From Ectocarpus siliculosus (lineage: Eukaryota; Sar; Phaeophyceae; Ectocarpales; Ectocarpaceae): a DNA stretch of 64,000 nucleotides. Location of the stretch: NCBI GenBank assembly GCA_000310025.1, contig FN649758.1, forward strand, positions 577,968 through 641,967, in the 5' to 3' direction. The notes below the pieces were generated by a model, which was not told the DNA's origin, made no database searches, and saw nothing but the letters and a program-made list of their open reading frames with translations. This document shows positions 22,284 to 35,971 of the stretch, piece after piece (positions within the stretch are counted from its first letter, which is position 1; the number at the start of each line of letters is the position of its first letter). Made by a program: the position numbers and the translations under genes.

Positions 22284-24690
22284 CTAGAAGATGTATCGTG
22301 CGCGCTCTTTGTCGTAGCCTCTCTGTCACTAAATGTCACAGAAGCTGCAGTTATGACCTCCCAGAACGTGAGGACTCACCGGATGTCCCAATCCTCGTCG
22401 TCCCCAGTACAACTTCCTTTCTTTTTCCTGTACTCCCGAGGCGGAGCAACAATAGGTGGCACGGCACAGGCGGAGCAACACAATTCAGAAGAACGTGCGT
22501 CGGAGAGCGTAGGGCAAGTTCCGGTGCAGATGTGCCGTGTATTTTCCTAGCGTACTCGCGTACCAACCTACCGCTGTTGGTTGCATTCTCACTTGCTCTA
22601 CCTGGGATCTGCTTACCGCTAGCCGAGGGTCAACTGGTGCGACGAAAAAACACATCTTTGGCCTCCCGTTCCCTGCCTCGTCCTCCTCGTCAACCAGGCA
22701 GGACAGAGGGTTGTCGTCCGGCTCAACGATGCCTAGATCCTCGTACCATCTTTCCATAGCGTGATTATCTGGTATCCAGTCCGAGCTATTCGCTGTGTCT
22801 GGTGCATCTCCTCCGCCGTCAGCGTTCTGTTTGCGCTGCTTGAAACATGTGCATTGCATACGTAGTGCCGAGGGGAAGAAGATACTGAGATTGAAGCAAG
22901 GTCACCCTTATGTCAATGCGAGCACAATTCGGTGGACAGGGTTGTTATGGATTGAACATTTTGGACTGGGGTTATCATTTTGGCAAGCCGTGCTACCCGT
23001 TCGCCAGAAGCCTGCGTAAAGGCTCTGGTCCGCACCAGGCTGCTTCACGTGTGTGATCGATTTGAGCGGGAATACGATGTCCGCACACCTTTGCAGCGGC
23101 AGCAGCGGCACGCGTCCTGGCGCCATCCCGATCTCCCTTCTCCACATATTTTCCGCTTCCGGGGAATTCCATGCGCTTCACGACGTCCATCAACGCCTCC
23201 ATGATGTCGAGGTTTTGAGCTAGGGTGGTTCCTTCGGGGTCCCTAGTAGAGGTTGAAAAACAAGCGTTCTCCACGGTCAGCAGACGACAAGCGATGAAGG
23301 CTGGCGTGTCGCAAGCAATAATGGTAACAAATTCGGCAGAGGCAGACGATGGTGCCCGCTGCTACAGGCTCTTCACAGAAACAACATGGTAGCTGACGAA
23401 GATGGAATATCGGCTCTATGTCATTGCATACAGGAGGGGAGGGTAGAGAGAGGTTCTTCTGTGTGACCACGGGTTGGAATAAACGGCACTAGTGCTGTGA
23501 GCGCTGATTTGAAGTGAAGAACAAAAAAAAAAAAAAATGCAGGTGCAGTTAATGCGGTTAATCCTGTATCAACCACTGGACAAACTGCGAACTCGGCCAC
23601 AGGATGGGGAACCGGACCTTGAAAGCCCGCACGTCTACGAGCTGAACCACATTGGAAACATGTTCTCATCCAAACCGGTCACTGGAGATCGAATTGACTG
23701 AGCTTCAGGCAGAACGTTTGAACACGAACCCGAGCAAGATAAGCGGCGTTGTTCAAAGCGCCGATGGAACCTTTCATGTGGTCTGAAGTGCTAATTCAGG
23801 CACACCTTTGCTTGCAACAATACCCACCCTGATGATGTGAAAGCCGCTTCGCGGATCTTGATAATGGCCTTCTCGAGCGCTGATTTTGTGTTTTGGAGGT
23901 CTCTGCTCTCCGCCATTGCCCGAACCTAGAAGGGTCGGTCAATACATGAACCGTAGCCGCCATTCGTAGAGACAAATCTGTTGTCAGTACACTACTCAGA
24001 GTAGGAAATCCATTTTGGGACGGAGTGACTGAAAGGGAGCCGGTAAGAGCAGCGACCAGCATCAAGGGTGGAGTACCTTGTGCCGATGTCTTGTTCGTCA
24101 AACCAGAAGAGATTATACATGGGGTATCTCACAAGGCCCGTTAGAACGGCACATATTGGAAAATCTTCGAGCGTGCATACTCGAATCTATAATATCCGAG
24201 TCCTACAGTACACTCAACCTATGGATCCGTTTTTTTCCTCGGCGGCGTTTGTCGCTAGGGTTGTCCAAGAGACAAACGCAGGTTTCAGGACAGCAATGCC
24301 TGAACCTCTCCTGCTCTAAAATGTCCCATGCAGGGGGGTTGCGTGGCGAAGAGGACGGGATTGTTGTTTTTTTTCACCCTGGATCGCACCATTAGATGCG
24401 TCTTAAAGACAAGGGCGCATGCAGCTTCTTTTCGTCCAAAACGGAGTGCCTTTTTGCCGTGGCAATACACACAAAGTACGTTCGTTGGTCTACCTAGTTT
24501 CATCGCGCATTGTGAGACGTCCAGTCACCTTTGACAAGCGCATCACAGCTGATCCCACCGCAATCGACGCCAGCGACATGCCTTTCCCCTCAGTATAACT
24601 CTTCTCGGCTGTCTTGGTTCCCTCCATCAGAGCATTCAGCCCGGTGTCGAACTCGGACCATAGTCCTGGAGGCACTGGTACTGCCGCCAT
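22284..24690 (-). CDS. Orphan 224-aa protein
   Basis: Five exons, transcript order: 24690-24529, 23925-23828, 23242-23089, 22838-22617 and 22322-22284. Phases 0,2,0,0 all agree and the sum is 225 codons including the TAG at 22286-22284. The protein starts MAAVPVPPGLWSEFDTGLNA. It has a predicted helical stretch (NTKSALEKAIIKIREAAFTS) and a second helix (NLDIMEALMDVVKRMEF). An alanine/lysine patch follows, then an acidic C-terminal half (WYEDLGIVEPDDNPLSCLVD) ending GYDKERARYIF. There is no signal peptide or membrane segment. I do not recognise a family. The exon structure and composition look genuine; the last short exon is the weakest part. A 226-aa frame at 21649-22329 on the same strand overlaps the last exon in another frame and is probably chance. 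Confidence 0.6.
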
Positions 24691-25559
24691 GAGACTTAAC
24701 GCTCACCAGCAGTGGCACCGCAGAACAATTTGAAGTCTTGGAGAGGGTGGAGAATATGTCGACGGTCGCTTGTTGACCACCGGATTATCCGCGATGCAGG
24801 CTGACAGAAAGGCAAGGGGTGGAGAGGGAAGAGGGGGGAGAAAGAGAGTTAAGCAACCCACTGAAGACTACCAACTCGTGGGGGGTATACAGAAGTGGGT
24901 ACAGTCTACAACGCCGTACTAGAGCTGACGAATGTATTATTGTCTACAGGGGGAGATCACGGAACCCTCGAGAGGGCCATATGAAAGTCTCTTCTACGGT
25001 GTCGCGCAGCCCTCTCCCTGGTGTGCACTTATGCACGCTGCTGCGAATACTCATGAGATATGAAGGTTGAAGGGGAGGTCCCAGGAATAGGAAACCGGAG
25101 CCAGTGCATGAACACTGCTGTATGTCTACGACTCACGCTGCGGATCCGTAGGTCGACCAGACCAGATATGCTACTGCTGCACAGACCAACCTCTGGCAAA
25201 TACTTGGTATCGGCGTAGAGCAGATTATGATGCTAGGAATAGCACGCATCTATCAGGCGGAGAGATGCTCTACAGAGCTACTGCAGCGACAGGGGGCTGC
25301 CGTAGCGTAGTATGGAATGGGTATTGTAGTCTTTCTGTGTGTGTTTTTATTATTCCTTAATTAAGTATTTGTACAGTAGTGCGGCGGCAAAGGGACACAA
25401 ACTACAAACCGTTATTTGGTTCTAAACCAAACCAATAGTGAACGCCTCCAGCTAGCCAGCGTCCAACCGATGACCAGACCAGTGCCGCGTCTCCGACCTA
25501 CCGGGCAAAGAGAGAGGGAGACGGAGAGAGGGAGGGAAAGAGAGCGCACGAGAGAGAGC
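24691..25559. promoter_or_regulatory. Divergent intergenic region
   Basis: Lies between the start of the minus-strand orphan gene and the start of the plus-strand LysM gene, so it probably holds both promoters. A GA-rich tract (25510-25557) directly precedes the LysM-gene ATG. No TATA box is evident. Confidence 0.4.
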
Positions 25560-28500
25560 ATGGCTGAAGGGGGGTGGTTACCGTGGAAGGAACAGAAGAT
25601 GGACATTCGACCGACGCCGGGTGAGTGATTTCTTGTATTACATGGCGCGAACCCGACAATAACCAGGCAGCGGGCTCATCATGGAGTCAGCACGATGTTA
25701 CAGCAGTAGCACCTTCTCCCATCAGGGTAACTGTCACGGATTCCGCTACGGGAGATATGCTAGCACGCCTAGCGGGTCGTGGAGGACAGCTGGATGTTCC
25801 GCAGATGATCAAGCTGCTCCGTAACCCACGGAAGCAGGATGCAACGAACGCGCGCTATAACTTGAAGCGCTCCTTCTCTGGGTGTGCGGTATGTATCCAT
25901 ACAGCAGTGTAAAGCAGCAAGTAAGTGTCTAGATACCCGTATGCGTCAACCTCCGGTGCGCCGACTGAATGACATCGCATCGATGTCCCTTCGGATGGTG
26001 CAGATTTAATAGGCACCATGGCTGCCGTACTTCTTTCTTGCTAATATCCAAAGGTAAACGACAAGAATGAAAACGGGCTATCGGGTTGTTGCGTTGTTGC
26101 GGACAAACTCCCACTTCAGCATCGTGCCCGCTCTGCTACAGGGCTCAGCGGCTGATTCGTTTGTTTGTTTTTCGGGATGACCCTCTTCCACCATGTTCCC
26201 ACGGGCATTCAGGACTTCTTTCCGATGCACTCGTTTGTTATCCGGAGGGACGAATCCAAAACTGACATCTACTGCATGGTGAACCAGAGAACATGCTGTA
26301 CAAGCAGCATGCGGAGGGGGCAAGGAAAAAGTGCCCGTTCGAGCTTTTGTACAGAAAGGACAGCTGTCGCTACCAACGAGCGACAGCTGATGGATGTAAC
26401 TGTCGTCAGACGTGTGCTTCCACGGGCGGAAGTGCGTACTGAGAGGCGTATTCCTACGTGTCGACCCCCCAAATAACCGAATCGATCGGTGAATAAATGC
26501 AACGATCGGTCAAAAAAACATAGGCGCAATCGTTTCCTGTTGCTGCACGCCTTGCTTTACTACACACAACAGGCCAAATTGGCTTTATTCACCATATTGT
26601 TGTAGAGCGGTGGTACAAGCACAAAAACGAGCATCAACCCAAAGGACAGCACACTTGTAAAGACCCTGTCCACCCGGCCTGCTGTTTTCAGCGCTGGGGG
26701 CAGGGAGCAGTGTCACAAACTGGGTGTCGCCTGCGATTTCCTCAAGTCCTTCCGCTTATTTTTCCTGTGGTGCCTTATTTTTTACCGCTCCCTGTTGAAA
26801 GGCACATAGACGAAGTCAACAATCATAGAGAGGCGGTGGAGCTGAGGGTCAGTATCATATACATGACCAATCCGAAAGAATCAGCGTGTCGGAGGCCCTA
26901 ATGCTCTACAGCTGCGTGGTGCCGTGGGTTTGTGGGGGCTGTGTCCGACCCAAAACAGGCCATCTCACCGCATTTTTTCAAACGGCAGTTTGGCGAGGTG
27001 GCACACATGTCTCACACGACACCTTCTAGAGCAGCACCCAAGCCCCCAATACCCACGAAGCAGCACAGCGCCGGGAGTGAGGATGTTATAGACAGCCGAA
27101 CAGAAGGAATCAGCGTGTTGGAGGCCTTGGGGCTGCTGCTGTCCTCATTCTACTGTTTCCGTGTTTGTCACGTGTGGTACAAAAAATCCCCGCGCGTCAA
27201 CAGCAGCAGCAGCAGTCGTAGACGAGGGCACCATGCAATGTCTCGGTTTGGACAAACAACGACCCCGACGCGGTTTTTACCGCTGTTCTATCCGCTGTGC
27301 ATGTGTCGCTGTGCCCGCTGGGCGTGTGTTATCTCCTTCGCGTGTGTGCCTGTGCGTGTGTTCTGCAGCTGCACTCTGGTGTGTGCTCCAAAAAAAAAAA
27401 TGTGCTGACCCCCTTCATAATCAAGTGATGTGTGCATATAGTCTAAAACCTAAATAAAGCGCGTACAGACACGCAAGATTTTTTGGGGGTCAGCGAGCCC
27501 TTGCAACCCGGGGGGGCGGCAGTCCAGATTAGAACTCTCGCTTCGCTCGAAGTACGCGACGGACCTTCGCGAGCGGTATCAGCCTAGACTATGTACCAGT
27601 AGTTATAGGATGCAAGCAACATAGCCATCTTGGGGACCGCAAGGACGTGGTGTCTAATTGAATTTTGAGTCCAAGTTTCTACCATGTTGTACTACACCCT
27701 TGCTCTGTGGGTGTGGCTACCTCCGCTCCAGCCACCAATAGGTTGTTGACGATCAAGCACAATATAAGTAATGACTGCATGGCATGTGTTGGGTAGGACT
27801 GGGTTGGACTGGGCTCCAGCGGGGGTCGATGTTGGATTGTCGTTCCTCGAATTCGCTAATGTTCTTCATGGTGACAAGCAAGGGACAGCACCCCGTATTC
27901 CGGCGAAGAGAGTACACCTGCCATGTTACACAAACTGGGGGGGGGGTTCTGAACAGTACTCAAGTACCACCGGCACACGCCAAGTCTACAAAGGCAGAGT
28001 TGGTCCGAGGTGAATCATCATGTGCAGCATTCCAACCTAAGCCTACTTTCAGTTGTTGGACATCTCGTGCTTCTGCGAAATCTCTGCTCAGCTGAGCATT
28101 CTTCTGAGCTTCGCTGAACCAAGTGTACAATACGCTTCGAGGTTTTGGTGTCGAACCGTGTCTTGGTGACTGCTCGTTTGGTAACTGTCGTCACGCTCAC
28201 GCGCACCTTGTTCAGCTCTCGTGCGTGTGTCGTTCTTGACATTCGGTTTGATTCCGCGTGCTGATTACTTTTTCATCGTTCAAAAGTCCCCAGTACTTAT
28301 TGTGGCTGATCGTGCGCGTTTTTTTTTATTATTTCAGACTACAAGGAGTTAGCCAAGCCATTGAAGCCTCCTCCTCACGGCCTGGCGTGGGAAAAGCTGG
28401 ACGATGGCACTTGGGAACTCCGGACAACAAGGGTCAGGAAGGCAGAGCCGTCTCGAGAAGAGCAAGAGCAAGGCGGTGCTAAGACAGAGAAGGGAAAGGA

Positions 28501-31500
28501 AGAAGGTATTAGCATCACCTTCGCCTTCTCTCACACCATTTTTTCTTTGTTGTGTGTATTGCCGTGCACACGTAGGACGCCAGTACTCGAATACCGCCAG
28601 GTCGAAATGAAGCGTGCAATTTTCTTGTTCGCCTAGACACATGGTGGCGTTTGGTTTCAAAAGAGAAAAGACGTTAACCCTTTTGAGTCTTCAGGCGTTC
28701 TCACTGATCATTGATTGATCATTTGCAAATGCTGGTGTAGTGGCAAGTCGTGGAGTTGCCGCCCTGCAGCCCTTCGCGCCGTGTATTGGCAAGTCCATAG
28801 GTAGGTGTGTCTAGATTATTAGCACCCGCGCTAACCGGCTGACCAATGAAGAGACTTCAGTGACAGCGGGTAATGTCAAGGTCTCAGGAATGGGAATGGG
28901 GCCAATCAATGCCAAATCATGAATCTCTCAACGTATGCACATGTCAATGAACGCGTGTGTGCATACAGTACATACATACATACATATGTGTTCTTTCGCA
29001 GCACCACACATACACTCGCCCGAACGTAGGAAGCCACTGCTGCAAAGAGCAGAGGACAGCAAAAGGGAGGGGTACTGCAGTCCCTGCCGAAGCCCAGATA
29101 TCGAGGATATCGTGGTTCCCAACAATTTGAAAATCGTTCCGAAGATCCAGCAGTCATTGTGTCAACAGCTACAACGAACGCTACAACAACACTACTACTG
29201 CTGTAGACGAGTAAAACATATCAGCAACACATCCACACTCGTAGCGCCACACATACCACCCTCGCCCGAACCTAGGAAACCACGAGGTACAGGTGTGTGC
29301 TGGTGGATGTGCTTGTTGTTTGAAAAACACAGGAGCTCTAGAGAGTTGGCAGGGCACATTTCGGGGGGGGACAGAGAACAGAGAAGTACAGAAGTACAAA
29401 TACCAGCTATGGGTCTTCACTGATCATTTTGCCCTCTCTGGACTGATCATTTACAATATACCGAAAATAGACTAGTTGAGGCAGCTAGACGACTGATCAT
29501 TTCAAAGGCTACACAGCTAACCTGCCCTACTGACCGCAGCGCGACCACCCACCAACCCTTCTACGACCCTGTCTGTGGCCACCACCCTGTCGCCGGCTTC
29601 TCTCATGGCCTACAGGGGGAGATAGCTGTTGCGTGTGCAGAAGTACACTGGTGTCTTTCTCTGCACTTCTCTCTCTCCCGCTCGCTCTCGCTCTCATTTT
29701 TTTTTTTTGGCGCAAAAAAAAAAATCTGACAGTCCAGCCTAGACCCAAAGGGGTTAAACATCAAAATCACCGGAAAGCTTTCCAGGCACCTATAACCTGA
29801 CATCGATATTTGGTCGTGATTTGACTTTGTTGTTCGATAGGAGTAAAGGCTGTTACCTTTGTTTTTTCTCAACACCGAGGGTTTTCATTGTTTTTCGTGA
29901 TTCCGCTGTTCCTACTTTCCCAGGCGCAGCTGGCAGAACCTCTTTTCTATGTACAACAAGAGAAGAGCGAAGCGAATTTTCACAACACGCTCGAACTTGT
30001 CGGTTTCACGTGTTTGCCTGACACATGGACACAAACCAAGCGCTGAATCGAACAGTATCCTGTGTCTGACGCCGACCATGATGCCTCTCGTAGTCGAAAC
30101 CTCCGAGGTATTTCTTGAATTTCAATGTTATGGTATCTTGTTTTGTCTCTTTGCTCTCGCCTGCCTGTTTTTTTTTTTTTTGTCGTTTTGTGTGTCGCGT
30201 GGAGCGCAGGCGGAAACGAAGATCCCGCCCCCGAGTTCCTCGAGCACGTGGTTCTACCCGATGATACCCTCGTCGGCATCTGCCTCAAGTATAAGGTGCG
30301 AGAGGGGAACAAGTGCGAAGGCTTGGTGGTGTATTCTTTCAGCATTGCTCTTGTCGCTGAGCCATCGCTTACAGATAAAACCGTTGCTGGCCAACGTTCC
30401 TCAGCAGTGCACGGTTGCGGGGAAGTTTCCTAGGCCTTTGTCGCGATAATAGCGAAGGCATGCACCATGCAGGGGAATCAGATGTTTTTTATCTCCCTCG
30501 CAGCGTTGCAGGGTTGCGAGGCAAACCGATTGTCCGACGAGTACGCAGTGCGTGTTGTTCATGGTCCTGAGTCAGTCTGCCCTCCAATCGTTTGACCTTT
30601 TCGCTTTGTGCAATCTTGGCACACATGATCTGCTTTCCACGATTGCCGCTGATAATCACGCCACAGGTGAAGGATCGCGAGCTGCGGAGGCTAAACGGGT
30701 TCGTGGGGGATCACTTCCGGATGTGCGATGTCCTCATCGTTCCGAACAGATTTTCTCCTGGACAACAGGTAGCCGAGGCGCCCGCATAGAGCAGCAGCAT
30801 CAGCAGCAACAACAACAACCGTAGGAGCGGTCGTGATATTGAAGTCGGGTAGGCTTTGGCGTAGTCGTTGAACTATGTAGTACTTTGCTTTTGATGGCGG
30901 CGGCGGTGGTGGTGGTCGTTGAATAGTGGTGTGGTACCAGTACCGCTGACAGTAGTGTATCAATAGACGAGAGATTGCATGCTATTGACGCAACAAGATT
31001 GTCCCTACCCCTTTGTGAACACGATCACTTGGGCTAGGCAACAGGAAAATCATGTTGGCTTGTACAATCTAAATACGGAGAAAACATTGAAGGGAAAGAC
31101 CATCACAGGCGGTCTGTGTTGGTAGGAGAAACAGAGGCACTTCGTGAATGACAAGACACGACGAGTTCCCCCCGACAATCACAAGCTTGCGTATGTTTAT
31201 TTGTCTCAGGAGTGGTGATGTGCAAGGTGTTTATGTTGGACGGATGCAGCCAACTCATCATCAGCTCTCCGAAACCCGCTCTGTGCTCGGCGCTCCGTGC
31301 TCTATTAGCCTTGCGCGCCCTGTGCCGCCCTTATATTGGAATGCATTCATGGATGCATTCATGGTATTAAGCAAGCTCCGCCCCTCCATCCCCCTACCCT
31401 CGATGTCATCTCCCGCCTCCCCCCCTCCTGTAACAGCCGATCCAAGGATCCGGCAAAGAGCGCATGTCTAGGAATGATATGATGCAGGTGTTTCGCAAGG

Positions 31501-33284
31501 ATTCCCAGCTTGGTACCGAGGAAACGAGGTTTTACCTCGAGAGCAATGGGTGGGAGCTGTCCAAGGCCTTGGCTCAGTGGAGCGCGGAAAATCGCTGGGA
31601 GGCGGAACAGTGGGCCGGGGTGAGACGTTGGAGAAGGGGATCGGGGACCGGGAATGGGAGGGTTGCCACGAGTGCATTTTTCCACGGGTTTTTGGTTGGC
31701 GACATCGTTGCACTTCTTGTGTTCGGTCGACCCTCCTCCTGTTTTCCTCAAACTTGGAGACATACTTGTTGGGGGCAACGTCTTACTATGAAGGTGTTCG
31801 CAGTTGAGAAACGCGTCGACCGCGATTGCCCATACGTGATGGCCATTGATTATCCCCCAACGGGTGGATAGGCGTCGGGATGAGTCGCTTGACGGAAACA
31901 CGCTGGTCTCAACTAGCCACTGGTATTTGCCACTGATGTCGCACTGTTTGATAGTGAGGGTATTCTCTAGCATACCATGGTAGCTGACATGCATGCATTT
32001 GCTGATGGCAGGTCAACTCGATCAAGCCCACATCCACCACCAGGCGGCATGCCAAGCAGCAAGAACAACAAGGCCAATTTCCTGTAAGCCCCCAAATGTT
32101 CGCTTTTTTTTTCGTGATAGACGTTGTGTCTTTTTCTTCGTTTAGTTTTCTTTCATTCGTCAAGCCTTTCTTGCACATCACGAACGGAGGTGTCTAGATT
32201 CACGTTACCACGTACCCCTCTACTCATTCTAAAAGACAATCGAAAGTCGTGTGCTTGACTTGCTCCGGCTAGTGCGTGGAGCATGTACCGAAAAGGTGCG
32301 GACGTGCCGCCCAGAATCGATGGCTGGCACGACAACACACAACGCACTCACGCGCATCTAGTCTCTTTGGTACGTAGCTCAGTTGCTCTTGGACAGCCTG
32401 AGCCATTTGGAAGGCTACACTCATGCGGGACCACGCTGCTGCTATTACACGTAGTTTTTCTCGCGTTAGAAGTCCAGCAATCTTCGCAAACAGTAGCGGC
32501 TACGGTTGAAGAGGTTTTTTTCTACGAGAATTTGAGGGGTTCGAGACAGTACTGGTGACTTATCCCGGGTCGAGAAATACACATACTTTTATTTCGTACG
32601 ACGAAAACCGGATGTAAGAGTGTTTGTGACTTGTCCCAACCCTCCTCTTTCACCGTGGCGGATACTGCAAGGAAATCGCTTGCTCAAGTGTCCCCATTTC
32701 GCGTGGTTTTTGTGGGATACATCCGTGTATTGCTCATCTTGTCGAGCAAGAAAGAGATTTAGCCATGTTATGCTCGCAATGTTGACCATCGTGTTGCACG
32801 TTCATGCTGCTGTAAATGCCCACACCGGTTGCTTGATTTCCTCGTCTCCAAGGCTGTTTCGGGTACGAGGAGACCGAAGTCCCGGGAACTCGGAAACATC
32901 CAGATGCGAACCCGGGGCGAGGAGGCGCGTGTCCCGCTCCTGTCGGAGCCCTACGCCCCCGCACCTGGTGCCACCCTTCTTTAGCCGCCGAGACGGGGTC
33001 TGGCAACTGCAACGGCGGGGTGACTGCGGTGCTGTGGAGGGTGATTAGTTCCGGCGAGTATAATAATAGTGTCAGGCACGGCCGCTTGCAGTTTTCTCTC
33101 CGAACCCCATTTTACGCAGGCCTCGTCTGCCGTTACCGGTTTCGAGAGCACGTGGGCGGAAGGTGCTACATCATATGGCATGACTTTGACCTCGCCGGCG
33201 GGGCCCGTCACGGAGGGTTACCTTCCTCTCTCTTCCCTGGACCGAGATGGTGGAGCATGGACACAGCATGAGAGCCGGAGATGA
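25560..33284 (+). CDS. Soluble LysM-domain protein with UBA-like helix region
   Basis: Seven exons sum to 278 aa: 25560-25620, 28338-28505, 30210-30295, 30667-30768, 31437-31619, 32012-32083 and 33120-33284, phases 1,1,0,0,0,0, all consistent. The N-terminus (MAEGGWLPWKEQKMD) is not a signal peptide. Residues ~21-50 carry a Pro/Trp motif (LKPPPHGLAWEKLDDGTWEL), followed by a charged linker. A LysM domain spans two exons (FLEHVVLPDDTLVGICLKYK, then LRRLNGFVGDHFRMCDVLIV). The next exon has a UBA/TAP-C-like segment (TEETRFYLESNGWELSKALA). The tail is basic, then Ser/Gly-rich. LysM binds N-acetylglucosamine polymers in secreted proteins, but in a soluble intracellular context its ligand is unclear. 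Intron 1 is 2.7 kb. The last exon rests mainly on phase and coding look. Confidence 0.8.
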
Positions 33285-35971
33285 GCCTGGGGTTTACGTC
33301 TGATGAATTATTTTCGGGCGCGCTTCTCCTGAGGAGTCGCCGCCCCCATCGGAGCGGTTACGCGGTATCACTGGGCCTTCGGCGGTGTCGAAATTGGAGG
33401 TGGCAGTGGCTGTGGAAACAGTCGCAACTTCACGTGTATTTGGCGGACGCTGTCCTTGTGTGGCTTGAGATATGCGTCGGTTCGTGTGGTTTGTCCGAGG
33501 ACAATAATCGTAGCTCGGATATCGTTGGAGGAACCCGACAAGGGTTTATTGGCAGTTTGTAGTTCTCCATGATTATATCGATTTGCTATCTTCGTACAAC
33601 AACGCGATGTTCATGTGTTGCGTTGATTTCCACGTTTTGCTCTCGTTCGTGGGACGCTACTTGATTCAAAGTTTGATTTGCGGTTTCTCTTTATCTGGTC
33701 GTTATTAGTACCTTGCCTTGGAAGATGGGGAACTGTGTTAGGATTGGAGCTCGTAGCAGTTTTTTCTTAATCATGGGCTCCGGAGAGCGAATGTATTTTG
33801 TTACCCGGCTTGGTCGTGTGAGAATTGGCCACCCACCCCCTTTCGAGACTGCGCGTCCTTCCTACTGCTCGTGTCGTGTTGTAGTGACGCCGACAATGTG
33901 CGGCCTCACGTCATCGGTAAAAGGAGGAGCCGGGAGGGGGCGGCTTCACTATTCTTTTGCGGCTACCCGGGGTTGTACGCTTCAGAGAAAGGCGATAACT
34001 TTAATGTGTTGTTTTCTTGTTCGGTGTGTGGTTCGACCCCCGTTGCCCTTTTCCTTTATGAGGGTATATCCTGTGATGTGCTGGAGGTGTTTGTGGGGCA
34101 AACGTTAGTTGCGCGAAACAAGTGCTCGAGAAGCAATGGGTAAACCATGTGTCTTGTGACATCCCTTCCAGCTTTGAGAGTCAGCGGCCGGAGAATTTGT
34201 ATGTTTTTCATCTAGTTCTGTGTGCCGAAAGTAAGCCACGCGGACGGTGTCTAACGGATTTTCCGTGGTTCGCATCATACCCTCCAGAACCGGATCCCGG
34301 TACTGTTTACTCCGTACTTTTCTTTTTTTTTTCTTAGTATGACACAACGAATCCATCTCTATCTGAGAAAAGAGTCTAAGGTAGATTAGCAATGAATCCA
34401 TAGCGTCAGAGGAAGGCTACCTGTATTTCCACGATTTCCCGAGCAGCACACAGCGACATCTCCCCTGTGGGTAACAGGCTCAACAAGACAGTTTGGTAGC
34501 CGTCTTTTTCTGGTTTCGTGCTAGGGCATCCGCGGTTGTAGATATTCATCTGGGTAATTTTTTTAGTTCTTTCGGAGCATGCCGAGGCTTAGACTGTGAC
34601 GTGATTACTGGTCTCTTCTGATAGGGTTTCGCACAATAGCATAGGTCTGGAACATTGCAGGTAAAATCGAAGGAGGAGCGGGCTGCAAGGTGTATGCATT
34701 GTGTGCTGTCTGAACGAGTACATCGACGCGCAGGAGAGGGAAAATTTAGATCTTGTATCCACAACATGCATGGCGTCTAGGCTTACACACGAGAACCTTG
34801 TAGCGCAACGGGTGTGTTCTACTGTTGTAGTCGGCGTCGACCACGCTTACCGGCTGAACAATGAAAAGGACGTTTGTCGCATCGGCGGGGGGGGTTATAC
34901 ACTCATTCTTCTAGGCATCGCGTCGACCGCGCGCTAGCCGGGTGACCAAGGAACATAAGTCTGGTATTTGCCGGGAAAAAATGCGCCAACATTCCTTACT
35001 TAGTCCACGGTCCCCTCCACTCCACAGGAAGGCGGAGGAGGAGATTGGACGTTTGGGCGTCTGTGCGCGCGTTTCTTTGATAATTGGCATCGAGCGCGGC
35101 GCTAACCGGCCGCCCGAAAAAAGGCATGAGCATGTACAGCGGGACAAAAAGCCGCCAAGGCGCTAAATTATGTAGTCATCCATATACAAGAGGGGGGGCG
35201 CCGAGGAGGTTGGGCCGTGCGTGAACGCGCATTATTCGTGGAATCACGCTTTCGAGGGGCACTCGCCCTCATCGGGACATTGCCTTCTTTGTCCGATTAT
35301 GGATGTTACACCTGTGCCATTGAAACACAACCAGCACTTCATGTTTGCCTCGGATCTTCACACCAACCAACTTAGCCGCACAGTATTCTTACTCTCGTGC
35401 ATACCTGGCAGAGCGCAAGAGCGCCAAGCGGACAAGTACAACGAGACAACACCCGGCGCCGAGAACCTGATCATGCTGGACACCGTGCCCGCGTGGTGCG
35501 TAACCGCTTCTTCGGTATTCGCAAAGAATCGTTGCACAGAAACACAAGCAAAACGGGCTGAACCCTCTTCAAGTTTGTTGACATCTCTGCCAAGTCTCTT
35601 GCGCCCATAGTGGCCTGCCTGCCTGCAAGAGGGGTGAAACAACAGTCGAGGATAGCTACCTATAAACAGATTGTGCATTGCTTCCCTGAGCTCCGGCTAT
35701 ACATGTCGCTCACTGTGATGACAGACAATAATACAAGGTTCGACAACGGCACCGACGGGCGAAGAGGGTGCTGATATTCTGTTCTCAGACGGCGCACTCT
35801 GAGCTCAAAACTGCGGCTGACTGCTAGCGTTTGGGAAGCAACAAAATGTACATGCAAAGCGGACCGCAACGCCGCCACACCCAGGTTCCGAAAAAGGTGG
35901 TTACACTTGTTCCGAGTCTTGCCAAGTGACCTTCGACAGGAAATATCCCGTCTCAACGAATAGGAGTAGCA
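33285..35971. other. Convergent intergenic region
   Basis: Between the stop codons of the LysM gene (+) and the UPF0301 gene (-). Several 70-130 codon frames occur (for example 33713-34108 and 35221-35610) without domain resemblance or supporting splice phases. I do not call a gene here. Confidence 0.4.

Noticed and set aside
21649-22329. 226-codon minus-strand open frame
   Set aside because: Overlaps the last exon of the orphan gene in a different frame, has no domain, and its composition changes along its length; probably chance, though it cannot be excluded.
23580-23665. tRNA-like look of a minus-strand segment
   Set aside because: There is no B box and no acceptor stem pairing.
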